Positions 6,926 through 12,178 of a DNA stretch of 12,178 nucleotides are shown in pieces. Position 1 is the first letter of the stretch. Every line of letters begins with the position of its first letter. Made by a program: the position numbers and the translations under genes. A model generated the notes under the pieces. That model was not told the origin of the DNA. It ran no database searches and was given only the letters and a program-made list of their open reading frames with translations. This DNA comes from JAZQHR01 sp045540815 (GTDB lineage Bacteria; Bacillota; Clostridia; UMGS1810), in contig JAZQHY010000004.1 in the NCBI GenBank assembly GCA_045540815.1, positions 1 to 12,178 of the forward strand, in the 5' to 3' direction.

Positions 6926-7797
6926 TATTTATCACCTGTTATCATTGTACCTGCGCCTTCGTCAGTTAAAAGTTCCATAAGTATAGAATGAGGCACACGG
7001 CCGTCCATTATTGTTACCTTTTCAACACCTCGGTTAATAGCCTCGATACAGCAGTCAACTTTTGGTATCATACCGCCCGAAATAATTCCTTCTTCTTTTA
7101 GCTTTTCTGCTTCGCTTATAGTAAGTCCTGTTATAATCGTATCAGGATCGTCCTTGTCGCGAAGTACACCTTCTATATCGGTCATCATTATTAGGCTTTC
7201 TGCGTTTAACGCGCCTGCCACAAATGCTGCCGCAGTATCGCCGTTTATATTGTATGCATTACCCTCTTTATCGCAACCAAGGGTTGAGATTACAGGAATA
7301 TACCCTTTTTCAAGAAGGTCAAGTACAGGCTCGATGTTGGTTTTTGTGATTTTACCCACATAGCCAAGTCTTTCATCTTTTTGAACAGCCTCGATAAGTC
7401 TGCCATCCATACCTGATATACCCATCGCCTTGCCACCCTTCATTTCAAGAAGGTTTACAAGGGTTTTGTTAACCTTACCTGCAAGCACCATCTGCACTAT
7501 ATCTACAGTTTCCTTATCGGTAACTCTAAGTCCGTCCACAAACTCAGGCTTCTTTCCAAGCTTATCCATAAGCTCACTTATCTCCGGACCGCCACCATGT
7601 ACAAGCACTACCTTTACACCTATAAGCCATAAAAGGACAAGGTCCTCCATAACCTGCTGTTTAAGCTGTTCATTTATCATAGCGTTTCCGCCGTACTTTA
7701 TTACTACTATCTTGCCGTTATAACGTTTTATATATGGAAGTGCTTGAGTTAGCACCTCTGCCCTTTCGGCATTTGAAAATAATGTATGCTGTTTCAT
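6925..7797 (-). CDS. argB: Acetylglutamate kinase, probably arginine-sensitive
   Basis: The enzyme phosphorylates N-acetylglutamate, the committed step when ArgJ recycles acetyl groups. The 290-residue product shows VIKYGGNAM (32-40, Lys34), LVHGGGPEI (65-73), a central NINGDTAAAFVAGAL (183-197), and GGMIPKV (241-247). Compared with E. coli ArgB (about 258 residues) it has an N-terminal extension, LFSNAERAEVLTQALPYIKRY (6-26), of the kind that forms the interlacing helix in hexameric, arginine-inhibited kinases. The C-terminal DEGAGTMI agrees with that class. Feedback inhibition by arginine is therefore inferred. An in-frame TTG at 7812 would extend it by five residues, but GGAGG lies inside that extension, 8 nt before the ATG at 7797, which is chosen. 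The gap to argJ is 16 bp. Confidence 0.95.
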   Translation of the reverse strand: MKQHTLFSNAERAEVLTQALPYIKRYNGKIVVIKYGGNAMINEQLKQQVMEDLVLLWLIGVKVVLVHGGGPEISELMDKLGKKPEFVDGLRVTDKETVDIVQMVLAGKVNKTLVNLLEMKGGKAMGISGMDGRLIEAVQKDERLGYVGKITKTNIEPVLDLLEKGYIPVISTLGCDKEGNAYNINGDTAAAFVAGALNAESLIMMTDIEGVLRDKDDPDTIITGLTISEAEKLKEEGIISGGMIPKVDCCIEAINRGVEKVTIMDGRVPHSILMELLTDEGAGTMITGDK

Positions 7798-7813
7798 TTT
7801 ATTTGCCTCCAAA

Positions 7814-9028
7814 TCAAGTACGGTAATCGCCGTTTATTTTTACATAATCATAAGTAAGGTCACAGCCCCACGCGGTAGATGAATAATTACCCTCACCTAC
7901 GCTTATTATTATCTCTATATCTCTTTCAAGAAGGATTTCCTTAGCTTTTTCCTCTGAAAATTCAACCCCTGCACCATCTTTGCAAACAAGTATATCGCCT
8001 TTAGCTGACTTAAATGATACGTCTATCTTTGATACGTCTACATCAGCACCCGAGTAGCCTATCGCACATAGCACCCTGCCCCAGTTTGCATCTGCACCAA
8101 ACATTGCAGATTTTAAAAGGCTTGAGCAGATTACACTCTTTGCAACAGTCTTTGCAGTTTCTAAATCATCTGCACCAGAAACCTTACATTCTAAAAGCTT
8201 TGTAGCACCCTCACCGTCGCCTGCAATCATTCTGCATAGTGCAACTGTAATAGAGTTAAGCGCCTTCATAAATGTTTTGAAATCATCATCGTCTTTTGTG
8301 ATAGTTTTATTTCCTGCCATGCCATTTGCAAGAACAGTAACCATATCGTTTGTAGATGTGTCGCCGTCAACGCTCACCATATTAAATGTATTCGTTATAT
8401 CAGTTGACAAAGCCTTTTGTAGCATCTCGCTTGAGATTGATGCGTCAGTTGTGATAAACACAAGCATTGTAGCCATATTAGGATGTATCATACCGCTACC
8501 CTTTGCGATACCACCCATCTTACAAAGCTTTCCGCCAATTTCAAACTCTACTGCCACCTCTTTTTCGATAGTGTCAGTTGTCATTATACCTTCTGCCGCA
8601 GCCTTACCGCCGTTTTCCGATAATCCCTCTACCAATGGCGTAATCCCATTTGCAATAGGTGTAATGTCAAGCGGCTGACCGATAACGCCTGTAGATGCTA
8701 CAACTACATCGTTTGCATCTATGCCAAGTTTATCCGCCAAAAGCTCACTCATTTTTTCAGCTATTTCAATGCCGTTTGCATTGCAAGTGTTTGCGTTTCC
8801 GCTATTGCAGATAACCGCCTGTGCATAGCCGTCGGAAATGTGATTTTTAGTAACTGTAAGCGGCGCGCCTTTTACAAGGTTTGTAGTATATACCGCAGCC
8901 GCAGTAGCTTTAGTTTCGCTATATATAAGTGCAAGGTCTTTTTTTGTACGGTTTTTTCTTATACCGCAGTGCACTCCGTTTGCCTTAAATCCTTTTGCAG
9001 CACACACGCCGCCCTGTATGTAATTCAT
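7814..9028 (-). CDS. argJ: Bifunctional glutamate N-acetyltransferase / ornithine acetyltransferase
   Basis: ArgJ moves the acetyl group from N-acetylornithine to glutamate, releasing ornithine and renewing N-acetylglutamate. Some members also use acetyl-CoA. The 404-residue precursor has the oxyanion-hole stretch STGVIGQPL (112-120) and the self-cleavage site KGSGMIHPNMATML (176-189). Thr187 would be the new N-terminal nucleophile after cleavage into alpha and beta chains. The C-terminal GNYSSTAWGCDLTYDYVKING (380-400) is typical of the family. An ATG at 9049 is in frame, but GGAGG lies between it and the ATG at 9028, 7 nt upstream of the latter, so 9028 is chosen. Whether this ArgJ is mono- or bifunctional cannot be decided here. 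No separate argA or argE is in the window, which leaves the cyclic route as the evident one. Confidence 0.95.
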   Translation of the reverse strand: MNYIQGGVCAAKGFKANGVHCGIRKNRTKKDLALIYSETKATAAAVYTTNLVKGAPLTVTKNHISDGYAQAVICNSGNANTCNANGIEIAEKMSELLADKLGIDANDVVVASTGVIGQPLDITPIANGITPLVEGLSENGGKAAAEGIMTTDTIEKEVAVEFEIGGKLCKMGGIAKGSGMIHPNMATMLVFITTDASISSEMLQKALSTDITNTFNMVSVDGDTSTNDMVTVLANGMAGNKTITKDDDDFKTFMKALNSITVALCRMIAGDGEGATKLLECKVSGADDLETAKTVAKSVICSSLLKSAMFGADANWGRVLCAIGYSGADVDVSKIDVSFKSAKGDILVCKDGAGVEFSEEKAKEILLERDIEIIISVGEGNYSSTAWGCDLTYDYVKINGDYRT

Positions 9029-9051
9029 ATTTAATCCTCCGTTGACCATAT

Positions 9052-9978
9052 TTATTCAACAACAAGTCCCGTTGTTTCATCTATTCCAAGTACGATATTC
9101 ATATTTTGTATAGCCGCACCCGACGCACCTTTACCAAGATTGTCAAATCTTGATGTAAGTATTATTCTGTCGTCATTACCCGATACGCTTATCTGCATAT
9201 CATCTCTGCCCGAGAATGCAGCCGCAGATAAAAATCCGCCTTCATCAGCACTTTCGTCAAAATGAATAATCTTGCCTGTATATGTATTTTTATACAAATC
9301 AATTATATCCTTTATGCTACCTGTTATATCCTTCTTAAATACAGGCACGCTTACTTCCATACCACTGTAGAAGTCTGCCACTATCGGACAAAACGCAGGT
9401 GCATTTTCTATGCCACACACCTTTACCATTTCAGGTAAATGCTTGTGAGCTTGCGAAAGTCCATACTGCCTTGGCGCACCAAGAAGTTTATCTCTTCCCT
9501 CTGCCTCGTAGTCCGCTATCATCTTCTTTCCTCCGCCGGAATAACCAGTTAGCGAAAAACACGAAAGGTAAGCATCTTTTTTAAGAAGTCCCGCACTAAC
9601 AAGCGGCTGTATAAGCGCTACAAATCCACTTGCGTGACAGCCAGGATTTGCTATAAGGTGTGCATTTTTAACCTTTTCCCTTTGACCGCCAAGTTCAGGA
9701 AAACCATACGCCCACGCGTCGTTTGTTCTGTGTGCTGTAGATGTATCTATTATTACTGTATTTTTATTTTCAAGAAAAGATACTGCCTCAATGGCTGCCG
9801 CGTCAGGCAGGCATAGATATACAATATCAGCTGAGTTTATAGCTTCTTTTCTCGCAGTCGGGTCTTTTCTAAACTCCTCAGTAAGTGTAATAAGCTCTAT
9901 GTCAGATCTTACAGACATTCTGTCAAATATCCTAAGTCCTGTAGTTCCTGCACTTCCGTCAATAAATACTTTAGCCAT
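9052..9978 (-). CDS. argC: N-acetyl-gamma-glutamyl-phosphate reductase, short (less common) form
   Basis: The enzyme reduces N-acetylglutamyl phosphate to the semialdehyde with NADPH. The 308-residue protein is clearly shorter than the usual ArgC of about 340-350 residues and matches the separate short class that I recall as TIGR01851. It shows the dinucleotide loop FIDGSAGTTGLRI (5-17), the catalytic NPGCHASG (111-118, Cys114), SLTGYSGGGKKM (142-153), and the active-site KHLPEM (179-184, His180). It is the first gene of the operon, with an AAAGGA SD about 9 nt before the ATG and a leader of about 140 nt from the predicted promoter. Its stop codon lies 23 bp before the argJ start. Confidence 0.95.
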   Translation of the reverse strand: MAKVFIDGSAGTTGLRIFDRMSVRSDIELITLTEEFRKDPTARKEAINSADIVYLCLPDAAAIEAVSFLENKNTVIIDTSTAHRTNDAWAYGFPELGGQREKVKNAHLIANPGCHASGFVALIQPLVSAGLLKKDAYLSCFSLTGYSGGGKKMIADYEAEGRDKLLGAPRQYGLSQAHKHLPEMVKVCGIENAPAFCPIVADFYSGMEVSVPVFKKDITGSIKDIIDLYKNTYTGKIIHFDESADEGGFLSAAAFSGRDDMQISVSGNDDRIILTSRFDNLGKGASGAAIQNMNIVLGIDETTGLVVE

Positions 9979-10035
9979 TTTGATATTTCCTTTCTAATAC
10001 TGAAAAATAATATATGTAAGTTTGTATGTAAGCAC

Positions 10036-10052
10036 AATTGAATAATCATATG
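10036..10052. promoter_or_regulatory. Possible weak ARG box in the argC leader
   Basis: AATTGAATAATCATATG contains one perfect ARG half-site, TGAATAAT, and a degraded partner; 10 of 14 core positions match TGAAT-AATT-ATTCA. It lies about 93 bp from the promoter box, near nine helical turns, so a hexameric ArgR/AhrC could in principle bridge the two. Bacillus uses a comparable second operator for argC. One good half-site in AT-rich DNA is weak evidence. Confidence 0.35.
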
Positions 10053-10124
10053 TTTTATACCTGTCAATGCGTTAACCGCTTTATTGCGCCTATACAATTA
10101 TCTCGTTATATCAATACATCATAC

Positions 10125-10153
10125 ATAATAATGCATTTTTATTCAAAAGTCAA
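10125..10153 (-). promoter_or_regulatory. Promoter of the argCJBDF operon
   Basis: On the minus strand, TTGACT (10153-10148), a 17-nt spacer and TATTAT (10130-10125) form a good housekeeping promoter. Transcription would begin near 10118, about 140 nt before argC. Its spacer is filled by an ARG box, so repressor binding would directly block RNA polymerase. I see no T-box antiterminator sequence or leader terminator. Confidence 0.8.
10132..10145. promoter_or_regulatory. ARG box 1 (ArgR/AhrC operator) inside the promoter
   Basis: TGCAT-TTTT-ATTCA matches the ARG-box core TGAAT-N4-ATTCA in nine of ten arm positions. It lies wholly between the -35 and -10 of the arg promoter, the expected place for arginine-dependent repression by ArgR/AhrC. 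The argR gene itself is not in the window. Confidence 0.75.
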
Positions 10154-10162
10154 GTCTTTTAT

Positions 10163-10187
10163 TGAATATTTATGCATATTTATGCAT
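10163..10187. promoter_or_regulatory. ARG boxes 2 and 3, overlapping, upstream of the -35
   Basis: TGAAT-ATTT-ATGCA (10163-10176) and TGCAT-ATTT-ATGCA (10173-10186) overlap with a 10-bp offset, one helical turn. The second is part of a perfect 16-bp palindrome, ATGCATA-TT-TATGCAT (10172-10187). The centre of box 2 is 31 bp from that of box 1, close to three turns, so all lie on one face of the helix. An ArgR/AhrC hexamer could bind these together with box 1. Confidence 0.65.
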
Positions 10188-10221
10188 TATACCAAAAATT
10201 TTTACTGTATGAGATAAAATG

Positions 10222-10250
10222 TTGACTAATTTGTTCAAATAATATAAAAT
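10222..10250 (+). promoter_or_regulatory. Promoter of the divergent nucleotidyltransferase gene
   Basis: TTGACT (10222-10227), a 17-nt spacer and TAAAAT (10245-10250) precede the gene; an alternative -10, TATAAA at 10243, gives a 15-nt spacer. The spacer contains a perfect palindrome, ATTTG-TT-CAAAT (10229-10240), which could be an operator. The start of transcription would be near 10257, leaving a very short leader that begins almost at the strong SD site GGAGGTGA (10259-10266). Confidence 0.65.
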
Positions 10251-10270
10251 TAACATACGGAGGTGATTTT

Positions 10271-11455
10271 ATGCTTACTTCGTCACAAAAAGGGACTCTT
10301 CTTTTAATACACAGCGCAATTACCGGCAAAAAAAACACACTGCCTGATGATTTTGATATCTCATCTCATATAGATTATTATAACAAATGTCATATTGCAT
10401 CAATTATATACTACGGAGCTTTAAAATGCAATATAGAAAAAAATTCTTTATTTATGAAAACAATGTTCGAATCCGTCTACAAATATATCATTCTTGACGA
10501 AAGTCAGACATATGAGATAAATAAAATCTATAATGCATTTACTGAGAACGAAATAGATTTTATGTTGTTAAAAGGCTCTGTTTTGAAAAATCTATACCCT
10601 CAACGTCATATGCGCGTTATGAGTGACTGTGATATCCTTATAAAATGTGACCAATATGATAAAATCAGACAACTGATGCTACAACTAGGATATACTGAAG
10701 GAATAGAAAGCGATCACGAGTATATATGGTCATCCAATAGTTTGACAGTAGAACTCCACAAACACCTTATACCGTCATATAATATTGATTATTATTCTTA
10801 TTTTAAGGATGGATGGAATCTTGCTAAAAACTCAAGCGACAATAAGTACGATCATTTTCTTTCAAGTGAAGATTTTTTTATATACCAGTTTGTCCACTTT
10901 GCAAAGCATTACCGAGATAGTGGAATAGGTATAAAACATATGATTGACCTATGGGTATACAAAGAAAAAAATCCACAACTTAATAAAACTTACATCAACG
11001 CAGAGCTTAAAAAGCTCAAACTTGATGAATTCTATAAAAATATATGCAATACATTAAATGTATGGTTTTACGGATTACCTTCGGATGATAAAACTGATAT
11101 AATTACACAGGTTATTTTTTCAAGCGGAGCATACGGAAAACTTGAATCAAATATTCTGTCAAGAACAATTAGAAATACAATTTATTCGGGCAATATAAAA
11201 GCCGATAAAAGAATTCGTATGTTTAATCTGCTTTTTCCTAGCTATAACATAATGAAAAATAAATATCACGTGTTAAACAAGTTACCAATATTGTTACCTT
11301 TCTTATGGATTTACAGGTTAATATATGCTATACTTAAGAAAAATAGCAAATCAAAGAACTTATATGATTCCATTATGAATATTAGCGATGAAACGGTAGA
11401 AAACTACCACGATTCACTAAAATACGTAGGATTGGATTTTAATTTTAATGAATAA
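10271..11455 (+). CDS. Uncharacterised nucleotidyltransferase family protein (NTP_transf_5-like)
   Basis: The 394-residue protein resembles the uncharacterised nucleotidyltransferases of the Pol-beta-like superfamily (Pfam NTP_transf_5, as I recall it). MLLKGSVLKNLYP (98-110) is followed by MRVMSDCDILIK (114-125), with the metal-binding pair Asp119 and Asp121. VELHKHL (160-166) may give the third acidic residue, Glu161. The rest is helical and poor in known motifs. A hydrophobic basic stretch, LPILLPFLWIYRLIYAIL (338-355), near the C-terminus could touch the membrane, though it is not a clear transmembrane helix. The start is firm: GGAGGTGA lies 4 nt upstream. The gene is visibly more AT-rich than the arg operon and is flanked by an insertion sequence, which suggests accessory DNA. 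Family members often sit near surface-polysaccharide or peptide-modification genes; nothing here shows the substrate. Confidence 0.7.
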   Translation: MLTSSQKGTLLLIHSAITGKKNTLPDDFDISSHIDYYNKCHIASIIYYGALKCNIEKNSLFMKTMFESVYKYIILDESQTYEINKIYNAFTENEIDFMLLKGSVLKNLYPQRHMRVMSDCDILIKCDQYDKIRQLMLQLGYTEGIESDHEYIWSSNSLTVELHKHLIPSYNIDYYSYFKDGWNLAKNSSDNKYDHFLSSEDFFIYQFVHFAKHYRDSGIGIKHMIDLWVYKEKNPQLNKTYINAELKKLKLDEFYKNICNTLNVWFYGLPSDDKTDIITQVIFSSGAYGKLESNILSRTIRNTIYSGNIKADKRIRMFNLLFPSYNIMKNKYHVLNKLPILLPFLWIYRLIYAILKKNSKSKNLYDSIMNISDETVENYHDSLKYVGLDFNFNE

Positions 11456-11462
11456 TAAATAT

Positions 11463-11486
11463 CCACCCGCATAGCGGGTGGTTTTT
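11463..11486 (+). terminator. Intrinsic terminator, also the outer palindrome of the IS right end
   Basis: CCACCCGC (11463-11470) and GCGGGTGG (11474-11481) form a perfect 8-bp stem with an ATA loop, followed by five T. It lies 7 bp past the stop of the nucleotidyltransferase gene and would end its transcript. The similar hairpin at the other end of the IS element suggests that it belongs to the element. Confidence 0.8.
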
Positions 11487-11519
11487 CATTTTCGGGCATA
11501 GCCCTATATAACACTGGCT

Positions 11520-11538
11520 GCACACAAGTGTGCTTTTT
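11520..11538 (+). terminator. Terminator-like hairpin inside the IS right end
   Basis: GCACAC (11520-11525) and GTGTGC (11528-11533) pair with only AA between them, so the real stem is about 5 bp with a CAAG loop. Five T follow. It may act as a second stop for plus-strand transcription entering the element, limiting antisense RNA over tnpA. An outer pair, ACTGGC (11513-11518) and GCCAGT (11547-11552), encloses it. Confidence 0.45.
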
Positions 11539-11562
11539 ATTGACCTGCCAGTCGCGCATGTG

Positions 11563-12033
11563 TTACTCGCTACCCATAAATGGGTCCCTCGGATCAAAGA
11601 TGCTCAACTGATCCATTTCTTTATCTCTCTTTAACTGCTCTGATATATATTCTTTTATCGCCTTGGTGTTTTTTCCTACTGTATCAACATAGTATCCCTT
11701 ACACCAAAACTCTCTGTTTCTATACGCAAACTTCATATTTCCCCATCTTTGAAATATCATTAAACTGCTTTTTCCTTTTAGATATCCCATGAAGCTTGAT
11801 ACGCTCACCTTTGGCGGTATACTTATGAGCATATGTATGTGGTCCGGACACACCTCGCCTTCTATTATTTCTACACCTTTCCATTTGCACAACGTTCTTA
11901 ATATTTCTCTTATTTCAAGTCGCTTATCTTCATAAAATACTTTCCTTCGATATTTTGGTGCAAACACAACATGATACTTGCAATTCCACTTTGTATGTGC
12001 TAAACTTGTTTCGATATTAAATTTGTTTTTCAT
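11563..12033 (-). CDS. tnpA: IS200/IS605-family transposase TnpA (Y1 HUH)
   Basis: This single-strand DNA transposase, expected to work as a dimer on the hairpin ends, has 156 residues, a full family length. It shows the usual N-terminal strand WNCKYHVVFAPKYRRKVFY (16-34). The HUH metal motif is in CPDHIHMLISIPP (62-74, His65 and His67). FMGYLKGKSS (81-90) follows, and the nucleophile segment is WCKGYYVDTVGKN (110-122), where Tyr114 is the likely catalytic residue. The reading frame is intact, so the element may be active. The SD GGAGG, 10 nt before the ATG, is held in a 12-bp stem, which predicts low translation as in Salmonella IS200. No tnpB or other accessory gene accompanies it. Confidence 0.93.
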   Translation of the reverse strand: MKNKFNIETSLAHTKWNCKYHVVFAPKYRRKVFYEDKRLEIREILRTLCKWKGVEIIEGEVCPDHIHMLISIPPKVSVSSFMGYLKGKSSLMIFQRWGNMKFAYRNREFWCKGYYVDTVGKNTKAIKEYISEQLKRDKEMDQLSIFDPRDPFMGSE

Positions 12034-12043
12034 TTTTAATGTC

Positions 12044-12102
12044 CTCCGATTGTATTTTTGTTGTAACTGGGCAGGTCACAACTTTATTTTATACAATCGG
12101 AG
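12044..12102 (-). promoter_or_regulatory. SD-sequestering leader structure of tnpA
   Basis: In the tnpA leader, CTCCGATTGTAT (from 12102-12091) pairs perfectly with ATACAATCGGAG (from 12055-12044), covering most of the GGAGG SD. Inside it a second stem forms from GTTGTGAC and GTTACAAC (12082-12075 with 12067-12060, one G-U pair), leaving the loop CTGCCCA. This two-storey hairpin should keep ribosomes off the transposase start. The same principle is known for Salmonella IS200, where translation is kept very low. Confidence 0.8.
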
Positions 12103-12140
12103 TTTTTATGTCTACTACTCACCGGCAATAGCCTCTACTG

Positions 12141-12165
12141 AACCACGCGACTATCGCGTGGTTTT
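12141..12165 (+). terminator. Outer palindrome of the IS left end, possible terminator
   Basis: AACCACGCGA (12141-12150) and TCGCGTGGTT (12154-12163) form a perfect 10-bp stem with loop CTA, followed by four T in all on the plus strand. In Salmonella IS200 a left-end hairpin stops outside transcription from entering tnpA. Here the T-run favours plus-strand stopping, so protection of tnpA from minus-strand read-through would be weaker. It is also the expected TnpA recognition hairpin. Confidence 0.55.
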
Positions 12166-12178
12166 CCTTAAACAAAAA

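Larger units (their letters stand above)
11463..12163 (-). mobile_element. IS200-type insertion sequence (IS200/IS605 family, tnpA only)
   Basis: A single Y1 HUH transposase gene is flanked by palindromes. The outer hairpins are CCAC-CCGC-ATA-GCGG-GTGG (11463-11481) and AACCACGCGA, loop CTA, TCGCGTGGTT (12141-12163). The inner ones are GGGC-ATA-GCCC (11494-11504) and GGC-AATA-GCC (12124-12133). The distance from outer to inner palindrome is about 30 bp at both ends. Total length is near 700 bp, the size of IS200. There is no tnpB. The exact ends are uncertain: IS200/IS605 elements lack true terminal inverted repeats and target duplications, and cleavage sites lie a few bases outside the hairpins. 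The right side may run to or past the window edge. Confidence 0.75.

Noticed and set aside
7797..7812. A TTG (7812) as the argB start
   Set aside because: The TTG is part of the SD region itself (TTGGAGG), so the ATG at 7797 is the functional start.
8277..8678. A 133-codon plus-strand reading frame opposite argJ
   Set aside because: It is an antisense shadow of a well-conserved gene, with no SD site and a low-complexity Ser/Ile/Val-rich composition.
9028..9049. An upstream in-frame ATG (9049) as the argJ start
   Set aside because: The SD GGAGG lies downstream of it and is correctly spaced for the ATG at 9028; the family also normally starts close to that point.
9909..10097. A 62-codon minus-strand reading frame across the argC start and leader
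   Set aside because: It overlaps the argC start in another frame, has no good SD site, and its sequence has no recognisable motif. The region is better explained as the argC leader.
9979..10124. A T-box or other riboswitch in the arg leader
   Set aside because: No T-box antiterminator motif and no leader terminator are visible; ARG boxes at the promoter explain control sufficiently.
1..12178. CRISPR arrays, tRNA or rRNA genes, phage genes
   Set aside because: No regularly spaced direct repeats, no cloverleaf-like or rRNA sequences and no phage-type proteins were seen on either strand.

Overview
The window comes from a low-GC Gram-positive bacterium, most likely of the class Clostridia and probably near Lachnospiraceae. 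The reasons are the AT-rich promoters with strong GGAGG Shine-Dalgarno (SD) sites, a short Firmicutes-type NagB, a DUF6062-like protein, and an argCJBDF operon preceded by ArgR/AhrC-like operators. No species marker gene is present, so the placement is by inference.

Left part (1-3078, minus strand): a sugar-nucleotide salvage cluster. It reads nucleotidyltransferase, then an overlapping NahK-like anomeric sugar kinase, then a 136-bp gap with a palindromic repeat, then nagB. The kinase and the nucleotidyltransferase together would turn a free hexose or N-acetylhexosamine into an NDP-sugar. NagB sends glucosamine-6-phosphate into glycolysis. A divergent AraC-type regulator (3088-3963, plus) has its own near-consensus promoter back to back with a candidate promoter of the cluster, and it ends at a clear intrinsic terminator.

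Middle part (4081-10270, minus strand): argC-argJ-argB-argD-argF and a cysteine-rich DUF6062-like gene, packed with 1-4 nt overlaps or gaps under 25 bp. The five enzymes take N-acetylglutamate to citrulline. ArgJ recycles the acetyl group, and the ArgB form looks arginine-sensitive. The control region holds a TTGACT-17-TATTAT promoter with one ARG box filling its spacer and two overlapping boxes just upstream of the -35. A weaker site lies in the leader. ArgG, ArgH, CarAB and ArgR are not in the window.

Right part (10271-12178): a divergent, AT-rich uncharacterised nucleotidyltransferase gene (NTP_transf_5-like), then an IS200-type insertion sequence of about 0.7 kb with a single Y1 HUH transposase. 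Each end of the element carries an outer and an inner palindrome in mirror order, and the transposase SD is buried in a 12-bp perfect stem.

Most of the window is ordinary primary metabolism. The parts that deserve a second look are the ends and leader of the IS200 element, the DUF6062 gene locked to argF, the ARG-box array, and the kinase/nucleotidyltransferase/nagB grouping. I do not see a clear new multi-gene defence or mobile system.
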